Positions 35,183 through 47,849 of a stretch of DNA of 64,000 nt are shown piece after piece. The first letter of the stretch is position 1. The number at the start of each line of letters is the position of its first letter. The notes under the pieces are model-generated. The model was not told the origin of the DNA. It did not search any database and was given only the letters and a program-made list of their open reading frames with translations. Source of the stretch: Strigamia acuminata. Lineage: Eukaryota > Arthropoda > Chilopoda > Geophilomorpha > Linotaeniidae. Both the position numbers and the translations under genes were made by a program. The stretch is from the NCBI GenBank assembly GCA_949358305.1, contig OX442318.1, positions 13,560,517-13,624,516 on the forward strand, written 5' to 3'.

Positions 35183-36054
35183 AGCGATTTAGATGAATTA
35201 CGTGATTCCTAGTTGCAAATTAACATTTTTTCTGTATCTACCGGTATTTCCATTTTACAATAATAAAGTGATTTTAATGAAATTAAAATATCTTGTACAA
35301 ATTACACAAAAAGGCGCTTTGGAATCTTGCAGCCTGCAAACTGAAAGAACTTAAAAATTTTGACGCAAGATGGCTTTATTATTTAATGGCGATAGTTCAA
35401 GTTGAGTAGATAAAGTATAAATACGTGCATTAAACTTAATATGTAGGTAATTGAGTTGATTACGATTATTTAGTTAATACTAAACCAAGCATAACAATAA
35501 TTAACGTGGTTTGAATAATTTACATCTGTGATATTTTATTTTAGGTGAAAAACTATAAACAGCAAAATCGCAGCAAGTATCGGTTAAAAAAAATTAAAAT
35601 TCGATGAACGAGAATGTAATGTGACTCATCTGTCGAGTGAACAAACAACAGGTAAGGTTATATAAATATTTAAAATTCGTTTAGTAAAACATTTTGACAG
35701 TCGTGATGAGGTCTGTTGTCTTGTGTGTGATTTGATGTATGGCTTGGGCTGCCGTAGATCTCATTCAAATTGGGATGGTCCGGCAGGCCCTTTCTGTTGC
35801 CCAGTGTCGCCAAGAGAATGGGTTAGAAAAATGAAAAATTAATCAAATCTATTTTATTTAAAAAATAGTCGTGTAAACCGTAGAATTCTACTTTTTAGAC
35901 GTTCTGTTATTTTCTAGATGTAGAAAATAAATGATAATAGCTGCAGTTATAATATTTAAAAGTAGTAATCAATATATAGCTGTTTCATTATAACCATGCT
36001 GCAACTATGGTCACAACCAAATGAAATTTAAAAGAAACGAAACTTTAATTATTA
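35183..36054. other. AT-rich spacer
   Basis: No supported gene or element between the MITE ending at 35182 and the pogo-like element starting at 36055. Confidence 0.4.
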
Positions 36055-36942
36055 CAGTAGAACCTTGATTATCGGAACACCAGTTATACGAACTTTCGGT
36101 CATTCCAACAGCAGTAAAGCGATTTTTATCGTTTTTTACCGAAATTTATCGGTTTTTTAATCGATGTTTAATGGTTTTTGATGATTCTCACATGTTTTTA
36201 ATCGGTTTTTAATGATTTTTGATAATTTTCACGTGATTTATGATGCTTTACATCATAAATCAGCAAACGTGGCATTTTTCTTGAAAAATAATTTAAAAGA
36301 GAGAATTTACCTAGAACGCAGAAACCGGTCAAAATGACCGGTCAAAATAATGTTGTTATCAAAACGTGCACCAAAATACACAATACGTGCGCAATACGTG
36401 CATACAATGTTTGGGCGTCAATTTAATGAAACATGCGAAGAAAATAATAAAACAAAAATTGATGGATTTTATAAAACCTGACAGAATCAAAATTCTACCT
36501 TTTAATTCAATATTTTTAGCTCAAATAATAGGTATTTTTTGCCACTTTTTGATCAATTTTGGCATTCCACAGCTGCGTAATACCCCATGACTGATAACAA
36601 ATGAGTAAAATCTGCGGTAACCGTGTTATTGAGAAACAATGTACGCAAGGTGTGTTTTTACCTCGGTGTTTACAAATGACGTCATCGATGACATGAAATC
36701 CCAGAATGCATTGCACAAAATGGTTTCCTTTTTCAAATGGTAAACACACTATTTGATCATGTAAAACCACTAATACTTAATTATTGCTTAAGTTTTGCCA
36801 GGAAAAAATATTCTATAACTTTTTTTAAGGTTATTAAAGAAATTTTTCATTTCTCTTCGTATGCTTTCTAATTATATTTTAATGACTTTATTTTCGCATG
36901 TGTATCTGTCCCCAATTAGTTTGGATAATTGAGGTTCTACTG
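36055..36942. mobile_element. Non-autonomous pogo/Tigger-like DNA transposon (888 bp)
   Basis: The left end CAGTAGAACCTTGATTATCG and right end GATAATTGAGGTTCTACTG are inverted and flanked by TA duplications. The CAGTAGAACCT terminus is the hallmark of pogo/Tigger elements. No transposase frame remains inside. Confidence 0.8.
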
Positions 36943-37284
36943 TATTATTAATTGATAAGTAGAATGTATGCAGTATTATTTAGTAATTGATCAACTTGAT
37001 ATACGTTGTTATTTCAATCTTATAGAAAAAGTGTCATCAAAGTTCTGCTCGTATGAATAATAATGATAATCAATATCTGTGCATTTTTTTATTTTTATTC
37101 ATTTTTATAATTTTAGCAGACTTACCGCGAGGAGTTACATTGTAATCGGTGTTTAAATTAAATTTACTTGATCCCAGTACTTGCATTTTGATTCTCTCCA
37201 TGAAATCATGCACTTCTCACTCGAAAGAGCAAATTCTAGGGTTTTAAAATCAGAATGTGTTTCCTTCACTCTCAAGTTGTTGAT

Positions 37285-37989
37285 TAGGCCTGTGCGAATT
37301 TGCGATTAATCGCAATGCGATTTTTTTTTTGGTGAATATCGCAACTACTTAAGTTGCTAGCTCTCATTTGCGATATATCGCATATCGCGATTATCGCGAT
37401 TATCGCGATTATTGCGATATTGCGATTATTGCGATTATTGCGATAACTGCGATTATTGCGATAACTGCGATTACTGCGAAATTGCGATTATTGCGAATAA
37501 TGCAATTATTGCGATACTGCTGGGCAGTGGGCACCGAAATTGGAGTGAAGATTAAACCGGACACGGAATTTCTGGTCATTTCTCACGATTTTTACGATTT
37601 TATTGGCAATTTTTCACGATTTTTGCGATTTTTTTGGCAATTTTTAACGATTTTTACGAATTTTTTGGCCATTTTTCACGATTTTTCACAATACACATCC
37701 AACATTTCATCATCGTCGATGATGACGCAATAATCAATTTCGCACCTTGCTCCATGTCAAACACAAATTGTATAGTTATTAGACCAACATTTGACGTAAC
37801 TAGTACGGTTTTTGAAATTTTTGCAAATTACACACCAAGTTGCGATATTGCGATATCTTGCGATATTGCGATTATTGCGATTATTGCGATTATATCGCGA
37901 TATATCGCGAATGCGATATATCTGCGATATAATCGCAACAATCCAACATCGCAATCGCATTTGCAACAATCGAATATCGCACAGGCCTA
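37285..37989. mobile_element. Non-autonomous hAT element filled with GCGATTATT-type microsatellite
   Basis: Ends TAGGCCTGTGCGA and TCGCACAGGCCTA are exact inverted repeats, flanked by an exact 8-bp duplication TTGTTGAT (37277-37284 and 37990-37997). An 8-bp target duplication is diagnostic of hAT. The interior consists of runs of GCGATTATT/GCGATATT (37380-37510 and 37840-37960), palindromic TATCGCGATA stretches and CACGATTTTT repeats. The open frames here are repeat artefacts. Confidence 0.85.
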
Positions 37990-38214
37990 TTGTTGATGTA
38001 TTTGAATGTTTGTGACGATTATGACGTCATATTGAATAAATGGCTAATTTCACCAATAGATGGCGCTGTTAGTTATTTAGCAGTGAATTTGAACATGGAT
38101 TTTATTAAACTGATTAAATATATAAAATTAAGGTTTTATATATTTTATACACTCGATAATGTGTTATTTAGGTATAATATATTCCTAGTAACTTCTTATC
38201 AAGTTGTACCACAA

Positions 38215-38392
38215 TTCTACTGAATTTAGTGTGAACTTGACCAATGGATTAAGCCACCCCTCACAACTGCAGGGAGCTCAGACCCCATTCAGATTAAGAC
38301 GGAAGACCTAATCCTGAATGTGTCCTGTGTATCCAGTTCCTGTTTCATTGAATTGAAGGGATTTTGGTGACCAGTGTCCCAATTGGAGCAAC
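38215..38392 (-). repeat. SINE-like interspersed repeat, copy 2
   Basis: The reverse complement matches 6905-7128 over several blocks, including AACAGGAACTGGATACACAG and GGTCAAGTT...ACTAAATTCA, with moderate divergence. It lies in a gene-poor spacer. Confidence 0.6.
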
Positions 38393-38399
38393 GGTGAAC

Positions 38400-39218
38400 C
38401 TAATAATCCTAAACCCAAGAACAACTCCAAACTTACTTGTAGCTATTCCAATATTTACAAGTGGTCAATTGGTAAATAACTAGAAATACTTGTAGATATT
38501 TAAACCAATCACTACCCAAAGTTGTGGTGATGCAAGAAAGCCAATCACACTCCTTGGATGTTGCTGACTAATACCATTACATTGATAGAACAATTGGAAC
38601 CAATTTAACAGATGTAAATCAGACCGATTCCAGATGACATCTCTTATTTCCAGAAATAAGGAAATCAAAACCCTTTTTCTGGATTGCACAAACCGCGAAC
38701 GAAGTCGTACTATTTTAGGGCTTTAAGCCAGCAAATTGTATAGATTAGTAATTTACATTTATTTGACCAATTGTTGGTCTAGTATTTATACAGTATAATT
38801 TATTACGATTAAATGTTTATGTTTTGATAAAACATACAGCCTCCATTTACTTTATCGCACACAGTTCACTATTTTTCCCTTGTCAGACTTACCTCGATCT
38901 TAGGAAGTTTGACTGAATTGGCTAAGTATGGTAAAATATTAACGTCAGTCCGTCATCGTCACACATTTACTCACATTTTGGGCGGTGACTGCTTCGCCTG
39001 AAATTATTTATTAACACTTGAAAGTTTCATCGTTTTGATCACTTTTGACTATGTTTGACCATTTTGAATTTGGTTGTACTAGTAAGAACCAAAACCCGAC
39101 ATAAACTACTTCAAAATCAACTTCTGTTTTTATTTTAGCAGTGTTTGGTGACTATTCTCTTTATAGAAACTGAATAAACGGTAAAAACAAGACATTTTGA
39201 ATACTAGTATAGTAATAG
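38400..39218. other. Spacer left of the C-D NLR cluster
   Basis: No gene is supported. One consensus splice donor reads on the minus strand near 38889 (GAGGTAAGTCTG), but no coding exon could be attached to it. Confidence 0.35.
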
Positions 39219-39475
39219 TTGAGAACAGGGTCGAGCCGAGAAGCCAACATCGAGGAGGTGCTTTTGTGCGCGATATCGAATGAGAATGACACGCATACGG
39301 AAGTCCGGTTTTGGGTCATGTGTTCTCGTCTTTGACCTTTTATTCCTGTTTTCTCCTGTGTATAGTATGTTCCAAAAATGTTACAATAAACTTCTTACTT
39401 TACCAAAAAGGCATGTTTTATTTCTATCCGGCGAAAAACTTCAGATAAGTTAGAATTTCAATCAGTTTTCAACAT
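39219..39475 (+). mobile_element. Diverged solo LTR of the BEL/Pao family
   Basis: Blocks GAGAAGCCAAC..GAGGAGGTG, TTACAATAAACTT and AAAAGGCATG.TTTATTTC match, in order, the LTR of the complete BEL element at 57782-58110. Divergence is considerable, so this is an older insertion. The ends are approximate and no target duplication was resolved. It abuts the NLR fragment at 39562. Confidence 0.6.
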
Positions 39476-39561
39476 AAATCACTTTATTACAATTACAAGA
39501 ATTCAAAATAGTTAGATCGTATTGTACTTAAACAAAAATTAGATTAAGGTATAATTTTACA

Positions 39562-39870
39562 TTATTTTCGCATTATTGACAATAGGCTGTAATGATTACA
39601 AAATAATTGTTCAAAAGAATTGACATACTCCTGGTTCACGTCATGGGTTAGGTTAAAATTAAAGAACTCTTACTTGTGATAAAACACATGATCGTAAAGT
39701 GTAACTAAATTGACTCTATACCAATGGTTGCGTTCGAGTCCTTTTGTTAATTCAAAACTATATGCAAACAAACTGATTCGACTGGCCTTCATTTCGTTCA
39801 TATATTATTATATTGGAATAGATTTTCTGTTCTTTTATGCATGTCATTTATCATCAATTCGCATTTTCAT
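39562..39870 (-). pseudogene. NLR copy C: 3' fragment of a NACHT-LRR gene
   Basis: About 300 bp correspond to the last 100 codons or so of copies A, B and D, ending in a variant of the SITRK tail followed by a stop. The frame is disrupted, and upstream NACHT sequence is absent. It lies directly downstream of intact copy D and next to a BEL solo LTR. It is a truncated duplicate. Confidence 0.75.
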
Positions 39871-40056
39871 ATTGATGCGCTCATCAAAAAATTTGTTTAT
39901 GGCCCCAAAAAAGCTTAATCCTACCCTGGTAGCAAGCATTATTTTAAAATTTGTAATGTCTACAGATACAGTACGTAGTTTATTAGACATTTTCCTGAAT
40001 AATGGCTTCATCTTCTAACACAAAAATTATATTACAATTTCGGATTCAACCTCAAA

Positions 40057-43000
40057 TTATTTTCGCGTTATTGACAATATATCCCAATGAGCGTAATAAT
40101 CTACCCGTCTAGGTATGAATATTCTATCCATATATTCGAGGTCTGTGCTAAGAGTTAAGTTAAAATTGGACAACATTTTTCTAAGAACATACAATCTACC
40201 ATATTGTCCTACTAAATGTACTTTATTCCAGTGGTTGCGCTCGAGTCCTTTTATTAATTCAGACAAGGCAGAAGACTCTTTGAAATGATGCATGAATAAA
40301 CCGATAGTTGTTAAATGACAATTGATTTGATGGGGTTTCATATCGTTTATATATTGGAATAGATTTCCTGCGTCTGTTTCATAGGCATTTATTATCAATT
40401 CCACAATCGGAAGAGTAAGAATGCACTTTGCTAGCATTTCCGTATCCTGGTTTGCAACCGTGGATTCAATACATAATGTTTGTAAATTTCTCCACTTGGT
40501 AAAACAATGTTGATTTGCATTTATGCAGCTAAGAAAATCACTTCTTTCCATAGCAAAACAATCCAAATGCACAGGTTCCATCGCAGTTATTAATTCAATA
40601 TTGTCGAGACGCTTTATTTTCAAACTGCTAAAACAGTTTTTAAACGAAGTTGGTTGGCGACAAGTAAGCTTGCAATTACCCTCGACACTAAATTGAACGT
40701 ATTTCTTTTTTCCACCATCGGTAAGATCGTACAAATCAATGCTAGCATTTGTGTCAATTTGCAAGGATGTCAAATATGTTGATTGACCGGCAGCACGGGA
40801 AAAACTGCTCGCATCTAGCTCCTCAAATATCCTTACAAATGTAAGTACATTTGGCTCCTTATGCTTTATGCGTATTTTTAGAAATTTAACCTGATTAGTT
40901 TCTAGTAAATATGTAATAACGTTTAATGACAATTGGGTATCAATTTCAATTTCAAAATATCGATATTTGATTTTAATTGATGTTCGGTTAAGGTCCATAT
41001 AGCTAAACAAAGTATTTGCAGCCCAAGAATTGTTTATTATCAATTCACACGACTCGGTAGTCCGTCGTCTTGCAGCATATAATAAACGAACCGGTAGGCT
41101 TTCAGTATAAAATAAACGAAAAGGTAACCTTGCAGCTTGAAATAAATTAGGCGGTCGGCTTTTAACAGGTAAAAAAAAGTCAAAAGTTTTTACATTTTCT
41201 TCTCGATAGTCGTGTGGTTCTTTACACGGTACTTTTGAAAATAACGTTAAAAATACGTCAAAAACTCCGAAAGGGTAAAATGAATATGAGTGTCTGTTTA
41301 TCACAAGCTGCACACAAGCCTCAATTTCATTTTTGCTTTCGTCTGATGAAGCTGTTTCATCCAGAAACAAATCTGGAGGAGTATACGCATTGACTACAAT
41401 ATCTTTAATTTTGCAACATTTGATTCCATATTTTAGACATCGCCTTGTACTTGTACTCGCTTGAAACCCTGGAAAAGGTCTCCATTGGCCAGAAAGATTT
41501 ACTTTGGATGGAACAAAATCTATCAGACATTTGCTCTTATGAATATTTTGTGTGGAACATTCTGAAATGAGTTGATCTGTTAATCCAAACAATAGTGAAA
41601 ACCACGCACTAAATGATTTTATTTGGGATAACAAATTGTCTAAATTTTCTTGCATCAGGCCGGCAAGAAACGGCAATACTAATGATGTGTAACTATTATC
41701 CAAAAAATGATGCACAATTTCATGCAAATGGATTTCTGTGGCTGCATCAGTTTGGGTAAAAGTGAGGTCCACATATAAACCGAACGCAGCGGCAAATTCC
41801 ATAATTGATAAGTGCAAGCCCTCGTAATGATTTTCAGAAGAAAACCATTTCATTTCCGTGTGGTTTAAAAGAAAACCGAGTTGATAAATTTCATCTGTCA
41901 GATCATCACTTGCGAACTTCAGTTCAGTTCGGAGTATTTTTTGCGCCGATAACATTCCAAAATCTCTTATTTGCTCCTGAATAATGCTGAGTGGTCCATT
42001 CAAACAAAATAAATCAAAACCAACATCGATTTGCTTTTGTCGTTTCGTATAACTGTGCCTTATGCTGCAGTTGAAGAGTTTTTTGAAGAACTCAGTTCTG
42101 GTCGAGACTTGGCCGATGTTTTCATCTTCTTCTAAAATCACTGGCAGCAACATTAGAAATAACGGCGAGTCGAGTATTTCCAATTGCCCCGATAAACGTT
42201 CAACTACATTTTCAACTGCTGGTTTAGGTATTAGACATTTTTCAAGGAATTGTTGTTTGTCCACGTGACTTTTAATTCCTAATATCGATACGTGCTTGTC
42301 ACTAAATTTCTGACTCATAGTAGACAGTCCGAATTCTTCTGTCAGTTCGTCATTTCTAAACTCGTGCATGCCAGTTCTGCAAGTGACCACGACAGTTGCA
42401 TCGTAATATGTTTTTCTGTAGAGTAGTTTTAAAATTTCCACCCGATCTTTTGAATTCAATTCGTCCAACCCATCGAGTATGAATAGAGTATTTCTTTCGT
42501 GGTCATTTATTGCCTGGACAATGTCATCTTGATATCCACAATGTCTTCCTATTTCCAGAAGTGCGTCTTCAATATTTCGTCCGTGGAGTTCTCGCAACGG
42601 CACGAAGAAAACGAGGTTGAAGTGGTTGATGTATCTTTTATTTGTTGCCCAGTCATACGCCAGTTTATGTGTCAACGTAGTTTTTCCAAACCCAGGCTGG
42701 CCTTTTATCAATATCCGCATTGGTTTTCCAGATTCAACTCGTTTGAAAAGATTTCCAATCGGTATTATTGTATTTGAATGATCGAGTTGAAGATTGACAA
42801 AATAGTCCATTGGCAAGCCTTGTCCCTTGTCAAGCCATGCGACCTTGGCCAAAGTCAAATTTTTGTACAATTGTTGCAACCTGCATTTCAAAGCGCAATG
42901 TGATGTATCAGTTGTAAAAGTACTTGTAAACCAACTCGCAAGCGAATTCTGTTGTCTGGTTTCAGTTCTGGTGTTTGATGAGTCTGCTGCTGGAAAGGAA

Positions 43001-43355
43001 AATTATTTTTAACGACTGCATAAAAGTACATTTTCATGTCAATGTGGAATCACTAACTTTCAGTCGATATGTTTTTGTTCACGGTTGCTTGAACATTGAC
43101 TGTCGGTGATTTTGCGCCATCTATGTATACAACAACACCACTGCCGCTGGGCTTATTGTAGTCCAAATTTACTGGAAAGTATAGTTTGTTTAACTCCTGG
43201 ATTCCACGTTTTACCCTCCACCTTTGAAAAAACTTACATTCTTGCACTTGTGCCTGTGTGTCAACATCAGTTTGCTCATTTTTTGCACCTGCAATGTTTA
43301 GGGAAGCATTTCTGCTGCCTTCGCACTTATTCGTGGTGTTTTCATTGACACTCAT
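40057..43355 (-). CDS. NLR copy D: intact NACHT-LRR protein, 1054 aa
   Basis: Exons: 43238-43355 (ATG at 43355), 43058-43171 and 40057-42989. The introns are 66 and 68 bp and the total of 3165 bp closes in frame. The P-loop GQPGFGKTT lies at about residues 174-182 and Walker B LFILDGLDE at about 246-254, then the SPLFLMLLPVI segment and a degenerate LRR region ending SITRK and stop, as in copy A. Exon 1 and exon 2 each encode one Gly/Asn-rich strand-turn-strand-like segment (SLNIAGAKN and VVYIDGAKS). The LRR part has a local expansion absent from B: three imperfect 10-11 aa units around RLPFRLFYTE and LPVRLLYAAR (about 41060-41200). By inference it is a STAND-type immune sensor. No death-fold domain is visible. 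Confidence 0.85.
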
Positions 43356-43590
43356 GATTTAAAATGGTGCTTCTATAAAATACCCATTTGAGTATAATCC
43401 GATACGGATATTTATAGTACGTGAATTATCTTACGCTTTTTGACAAAACAAATTGTTGTTTTTCAAGAAAACTCAGATATCTGTAAATAAATCGAAAAAC
43501 TTTAGCGTACGTTATGAAAATTTGTATGCCTGATTAATAACCCAAATAACCTAAATGACAGTTTATTGAGAAAACACCATAGAGAAACAC

Positions 43591-43933
43591 CATAGAGTAA
43601 GGATAATAAGAGCCGGCACGCATCCAAGCATGTCTCCAATCATACCAGTAAATGATTAAAATTGTTGAATTCTTAGCTTACCAAGTACCTTTCTTAGATT
43701 AAAGGTTTTTCCCAAAATTGTCTTGCTTTTAGGGAACCAAAAAACAAGATATTGATATTTAATCTGTCATGTCAGCTTCAATACATTGCAGTTTGGTAGC
43801 TAAGCAACACTATTTCGCAGCTCAACCCCACGAGGGCGCCACCATCGATATGACGTTTCATGACGCAACAATGATTGCATTGACAACAAAGGCACTGACA
43901 GAGAGTGCCAGCTCTTATTGTCTTTACTCTATG
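43591..43933. mobile_element. MITE-like element with 28-bp inverted ends
   Basis: CATAGAGTAAGGATAATAAG onward at the left is mirrored, with about four mismatches, by the sequence ending CTTATTGTCTTTACTCTATG at the right. It is 343 bp and non-coding. Just before the left end, ACACCATAGAG is duplicated. Confidence 0.6.
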
Positions 43934-45250
43934 TAAACACCCAAATTGGCAAGTTTGCTGTCCAAAAAATTAAATAATTGTGGCTGAATCATTTTTTCTC
44001 TAACTGTACATTTGAATATTAATGCTAACTTTTAGTTTTTGACATTCAGTATTGGCCAGTAAGAATGTTCAAGAATGTCTGTCAGACACAATTTATAATC
44101 AAGCTCACATATAATTGCTGCTGTATTATCATTTTACTGACCATGCCTTAATTTTATCAAAACAGGTGTTGCTTTTCCCATTGCGAAATTTTGACACAAA
44201 ATATTTTATCGAATTTTTAAATTCTTTCAAGTGTTTTGTTATTCAGTAAATTTTACACGGATATTGATTATTTATAATCACCACGACTACCAATACCTAA
44301 GAATAGGCCTAATAATGCTAAATGAACTCATCATTAAAAATTATTTACAGGTAGTACCGAAATATTGTTGCTTTATTTTTTCTGTGTGCATCATGCTCGA
44401 CAATCGCCGTGTTAAATACATGCATAGAATGTGATGCGCAGTTTGAATTTAGCATCAAGATACCAGGCGTAAATTGTAGGTGTTTTCAAAGTCTCGATTT
44501 ATACCGTTTATGCCGTTTATAAAAACGGCCAAAATAGTACGCAAAAACGTGCCTAACCGTGAATGCGTTCGTTTTTTAGCCCTTACTGTACGTCGTATCG
44601 TTTTTGTGCCACGATTGCGCGAGTAGGCATAAACCGATTCATAAACCAGTCGTGGTTTTGGTGATGGCATTTGGCTGTTTTTGATGTCGATTCTGTTTAT
44701 AGAAACGGTAAAAATGGTAAAAACTAAAACTTTGAACGCGCCTTGTATTTTGAGGCCCCAGCTGAGGACTATGAATCAGGACACACAATCTCTTGGTTTT
44801 TGTCTTAGGAACAGAATAAATCAGAATTGACTTATTTCAAAATCACTACTTACGATTTTACAGGAATGCGAACAAAGTAGCGGTCTTCGAAAGAAAGTCA
44901 ATTCAATTGCCTTAGGGTGGGAGTTAATTGAGTTTACACTTTTATCTTATCAGTGTGACGAATTTTGTGGCGTATCAGAAATTAATTATTTGTTATCAAA
45001 ATTATTTTATAAAACACTTGAATTTTGAAATTTATTCAAGTTAGCTAAATTTTTCAAACTTCAAAATTTGAAAGTAATTCTGGTCTTCATTTGATGAGAT
45101 CAATTTAATTTCGATGGTTTTCTAGGTTTAAACTTCAGCAATGGTGGCTGCATTAATCTGCTCTAGTAAGAAAAGTGGGAATGTCTATGATGCTTCACTG
45201 CAGAACTCCAAATCATTGCAGTATTGGTCTCAAGACAAAGAAAAAATAAA

Positions 45251-45350
45251 TGGATTGTTAAGTAGTTCAACACTAAAATTAAACTAAATGACTAAATAAA
45301 TGGATTGTTAAGTAGTTCAACACTAAAATTAAACTAAATGACTAAATAAA
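45251..45350. repeat. Perfect 50-bp tandem duplication
   Basis: Positions 45251-45300 and 45301-45350 are identical (each starts TGGATTGTTAAGTAG). The identity implies a very recent duplication. Confidence 0.95.
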
Positions 45351-45919
45351 TGAAGTTAGTAAGACCTCACCAATAAAAACTCAATGTTTTTGAGGACCCC
45401 GCTGAGAACTCCAAGTCAGTAGCTGCATTCAAAAATAAAAATAACAATTTTAGTTTAAGTGTATTTTAAGTTTTAACATGGATTTAAACAGAAAATGATG
45501 TCATTTTTGGTTTAAAATTGAAGCAAAACACAAAATGTTTTAGTTTTTGATTGCAGCTACTGTACACATTTGCCACTAAAATGAATGATTTCACTCAAAA
45601 TATGCTTAAGGCAAGGGAGATCCACTCGCGATCTCCATCATTTATTCACACATTCTACATTCTAATTCATGTGGCGCTATAATTACACCGATTCAAACAA
45701 CAGCTGATAAAACGTTATTACGTGTTAGGATATTTGTATTATTGCACTTAAATTTAGAGTTGAACACAACATAAAACAAACGTAGAGTTTTGGTGGTTTC
45801 ATGGTATTCATTGAGGGTAAATAACTTACTTATTTTGTTGCTAGTTCATTGTTTCTGGTCGATTTTCACTAGAACTGAGACACTAAAGCCCACGACTCGT
45901 TTAGCTTAGAGCAGCATTT

Positions 45920-46030
45920 TGTTTCTCAGCTTGTAAGAGGAAATTTCGCGTTATCTTCATTCTTTATCAAACGGAAGCAGTCTGGAACAGGAAATCGAAA
46001 CATTTTTATTTTAAAATTTTTTGTTTAATA
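45920..46030. repeat. Duplicated inter-NLR spacer block, copy 2
   Basis: Contains CAAACGGAAGCAG..TGGAACAGGAAAT and the flanking GAGGAAATTTC, matching 26650-26760 and 56405-56480. It lies just past the 3' end of copy E. Confidence 0.6.
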
Positions 46031-46140
46031 CTTATTTAATTACGATTTGTTTTATCTTTGCAGAACTTATATACAATGTTTGAACATTCGATTTGTGAAT
46101 GATTACCGTATTACAAAAACGAATGTTTTAATTTTTAAGA

Positions 46141-46409
46141 AAGTCTAAATTGGACAACTCTTTCCTAAGATAAAACAAATAATTGCAATTTGTTTCTAAA
46201 TTTAAATACTCGAGTTCTTTTGTTAATTTTAGACAAATAAGAGAACTTTCCAAAACTATACACAAACAAACACACTAGCCATTTTTAACGACAATTGATT
46301 CGACTAATATATATTTAGACATTGCTTCGCGCTCACAGAACCCGAGAAACAACTAGCCCCATCTACATCGGATGGAATAAAATTTATCAGACATTTGCTT
46401 TCGTGAATA
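46141..46409 (-). pseudogene. NLR copy E, 3' part (separated from its 5' part by an LTR element)
   Basis: The sequence up to 46409 matches the NLR coding region around the IHKSKCL..FIPS segment of copy B. The last 200 bp or so then jump to the C-terminal LRR coding region, with stops. Most of the LRR region is therefore deleted, so copy E was already defective apart from the LTR insertion at 46410. The remainder continues at 53341. Confidence 0.75.
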
Positions 46410-47031
46410 TGTGACCGGCTGCCCGCTCAGTCCGCTCACTTGCCTGCAACACACGGCGCTTCCACGGCTCTCGCGCACCTCGTGTGTTTCTCGCGCGCAC
46501 CTGTTGCGGACCCCCGCACCAGGTGGAGCTGACGGTCGTTGGCCCGGCCAATTGGGAACCGGAAGTGCCCCTTCCGGAAGTGGTGGGCCCCGCAGAGGCC
46601 AAGAGAGTTCTCTAACTTCCAGCATGGCGAACGGTCGCTTCCACGATCGCTCTTCCACGCTGGCGGCAATGACGAATCCAGTTGGCGTAGCGACTCTGTC
46701 GCCCGCCGGGACTTGATAGTCCACGTTCCCCATGTCCGTCCTGCGTTCTCCGTGAACGTAGCGGCGACATGGCTAAACGGTATTCCGACCACGTGTGTCA
46801 TGGCGGCCATTGGCCGCCGTGCCACGCGGTCTTGTTAGGGACGGCTGTTCGCAGCCGTCGCATTGGGAAATGCACTGGGAGACACCACATCATACCCCTA
46901 GACATCAATAAAGCTTACCTTAAACTAAACTTGTGTCTCTTGTGTATTTCGGAGTGAATTCTATCGTGTGTGTTGTGTCCAGCGCCTCGTGGCTCTCCCC
47001 CGACCACGTGGCGACCGTCCAAACACTCACA
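46410..47031 (+). mobile_element. 5' LTR of the Gypsy-like element
   Basis: 622 bp, beginning TGTGACCGG and ending ACACTCACA. It appears identical by eye to the 3' LTR at 52715-53336. It is GC-rich (unlike its surroundings) and has AATAAA at 46907-46912. Open frames inside are duplicated in both LTRs and are not genes. Confidence 0.9.
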
Positions 47032-47033
47032 AT

Positions 47034-47051
47034 TGGGGGCCCAGCCGGGAT
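47034..47051 (+). other. Primer-binding site of the Gypsy-like element
   Basis: TGGGGGCCCAGCCGGGAT starts with TGG (complement of the tRNA CCA end), two bases past the LTR. It resembles the tRNA-Pro-type sites of other retroelements. The tRNA is not proven. Confidence 0.6.
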
Positions 47052-47225
47052 CTTGAACTCTTTGCGATTTTTTTTTCTATTTTCTGGTTGAGTTGATAAC
47101 TCAACATTGAATGAAATTTTTCGATCAAAAAGGGGGAAATTTCTTTGGTCATGGTTGTGATAGGGAATCAGCAGGCGAAACGGCCGCTAATCGCTGATTT
47201 TGGACCCTAACTTGACAAAATTGGT

Positions 47226-47310
47226 GGCTGTGCATGTCCAGCTTGCCTGGGTACTGGCAAGCCGGGACTTACATTGGCCACACTTTCCAACGGTCTTCTA
47301 TTCCTTTCTA
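47226..47310 (+). pseudogene. Short frame with a DnaJ-type CxxCxGxG motif
   Basis: One frame reads CPACLGTGKPG at about 47232-47264, a CxxCxGxG motif like that of the 354-aa ORF farther down the same element. It is enclosed by stops (upstream stop at 47208, downstream near 47320) and has no start codon. It may be an eroded gag-region exon or a duplicated part of the accessory ORF. Confidence 0.35.
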
Positions 47311-47849
47311 GCTTAGCCTAAAAAACTGAGTGGTTGGGAGGGGAATACAATTCCAAACCTTCTTTATTATTTTTATTTCTTGGTGCGCAGCCCAAGTAAA
47401 AGTAATGGAACAGTCTGCAGCGTATTCAAACTCGATTAGTGGAGGAGGCGCGCTGGTGGCCACCAGCAACCCAATTCCCACGGGGGAGAAGCGGTCATAT
47501 TCTAATTGCCACGCTGCAATCGCTGGTTCCATTATGGGCCGGGCGAGGAGGCGATGTTGAACTGAGCTTTGAGTGACACCAAACTTCTTGTAGGACGTTT
47601 AGTCGCTTGGATGCAGGTTGCTAGCTTAGTGGTCGCTGGCGCGGGAACAGTCACGTGCGGTGAGTTGGCGTGTAGTTGGACCCGAGTAGCAGCGAAGTGT
47701 CCGCACACATGGGAAGACTGCCTTGATTTTTGTTGCAACTCATAATTTATGAGTTGCGTTGTGGCTGCTCGAGGCGCTCATCCGGGTTCACATCGGTCAT
47801 AATCCTACCCTGTCCCGTGTACTGGTTGGAAACAGTTGCAAGTTGGATA

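Larger units (their letters stand above)
43360..45920. other. Spacer between NLR copies D and E
   Basis: It contains the MITE at 43591-43933 and the 50-bp duplication at 45251-45350. Otherwise it is AT-rich. The section 44460-44720 is richer in CpG and has several AAACGG words, but no gene is supported. Confidence 0.4.

Noticed and set aside
37368-38015. Ile/Arg/Tyr-repeat open frames in the hAT element
   Set aside because: Translations of the GCGATTATT microsatellite, not genes.
43232-43355. A continuous 100-aa first exon for NLR copy D
   Set aside because: The middle of this frame is a GT-AG intron. Paralogues B and E have the same junctions, and only the spliced model keeps phase.
46411-47000. 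Open frames inside the Gypsy-like LTR (also at 52741-53143)
   Set aside because: They occur identically in both LTRs on both strands and have no domain. LTR non-coding sequence with high GC explains them.
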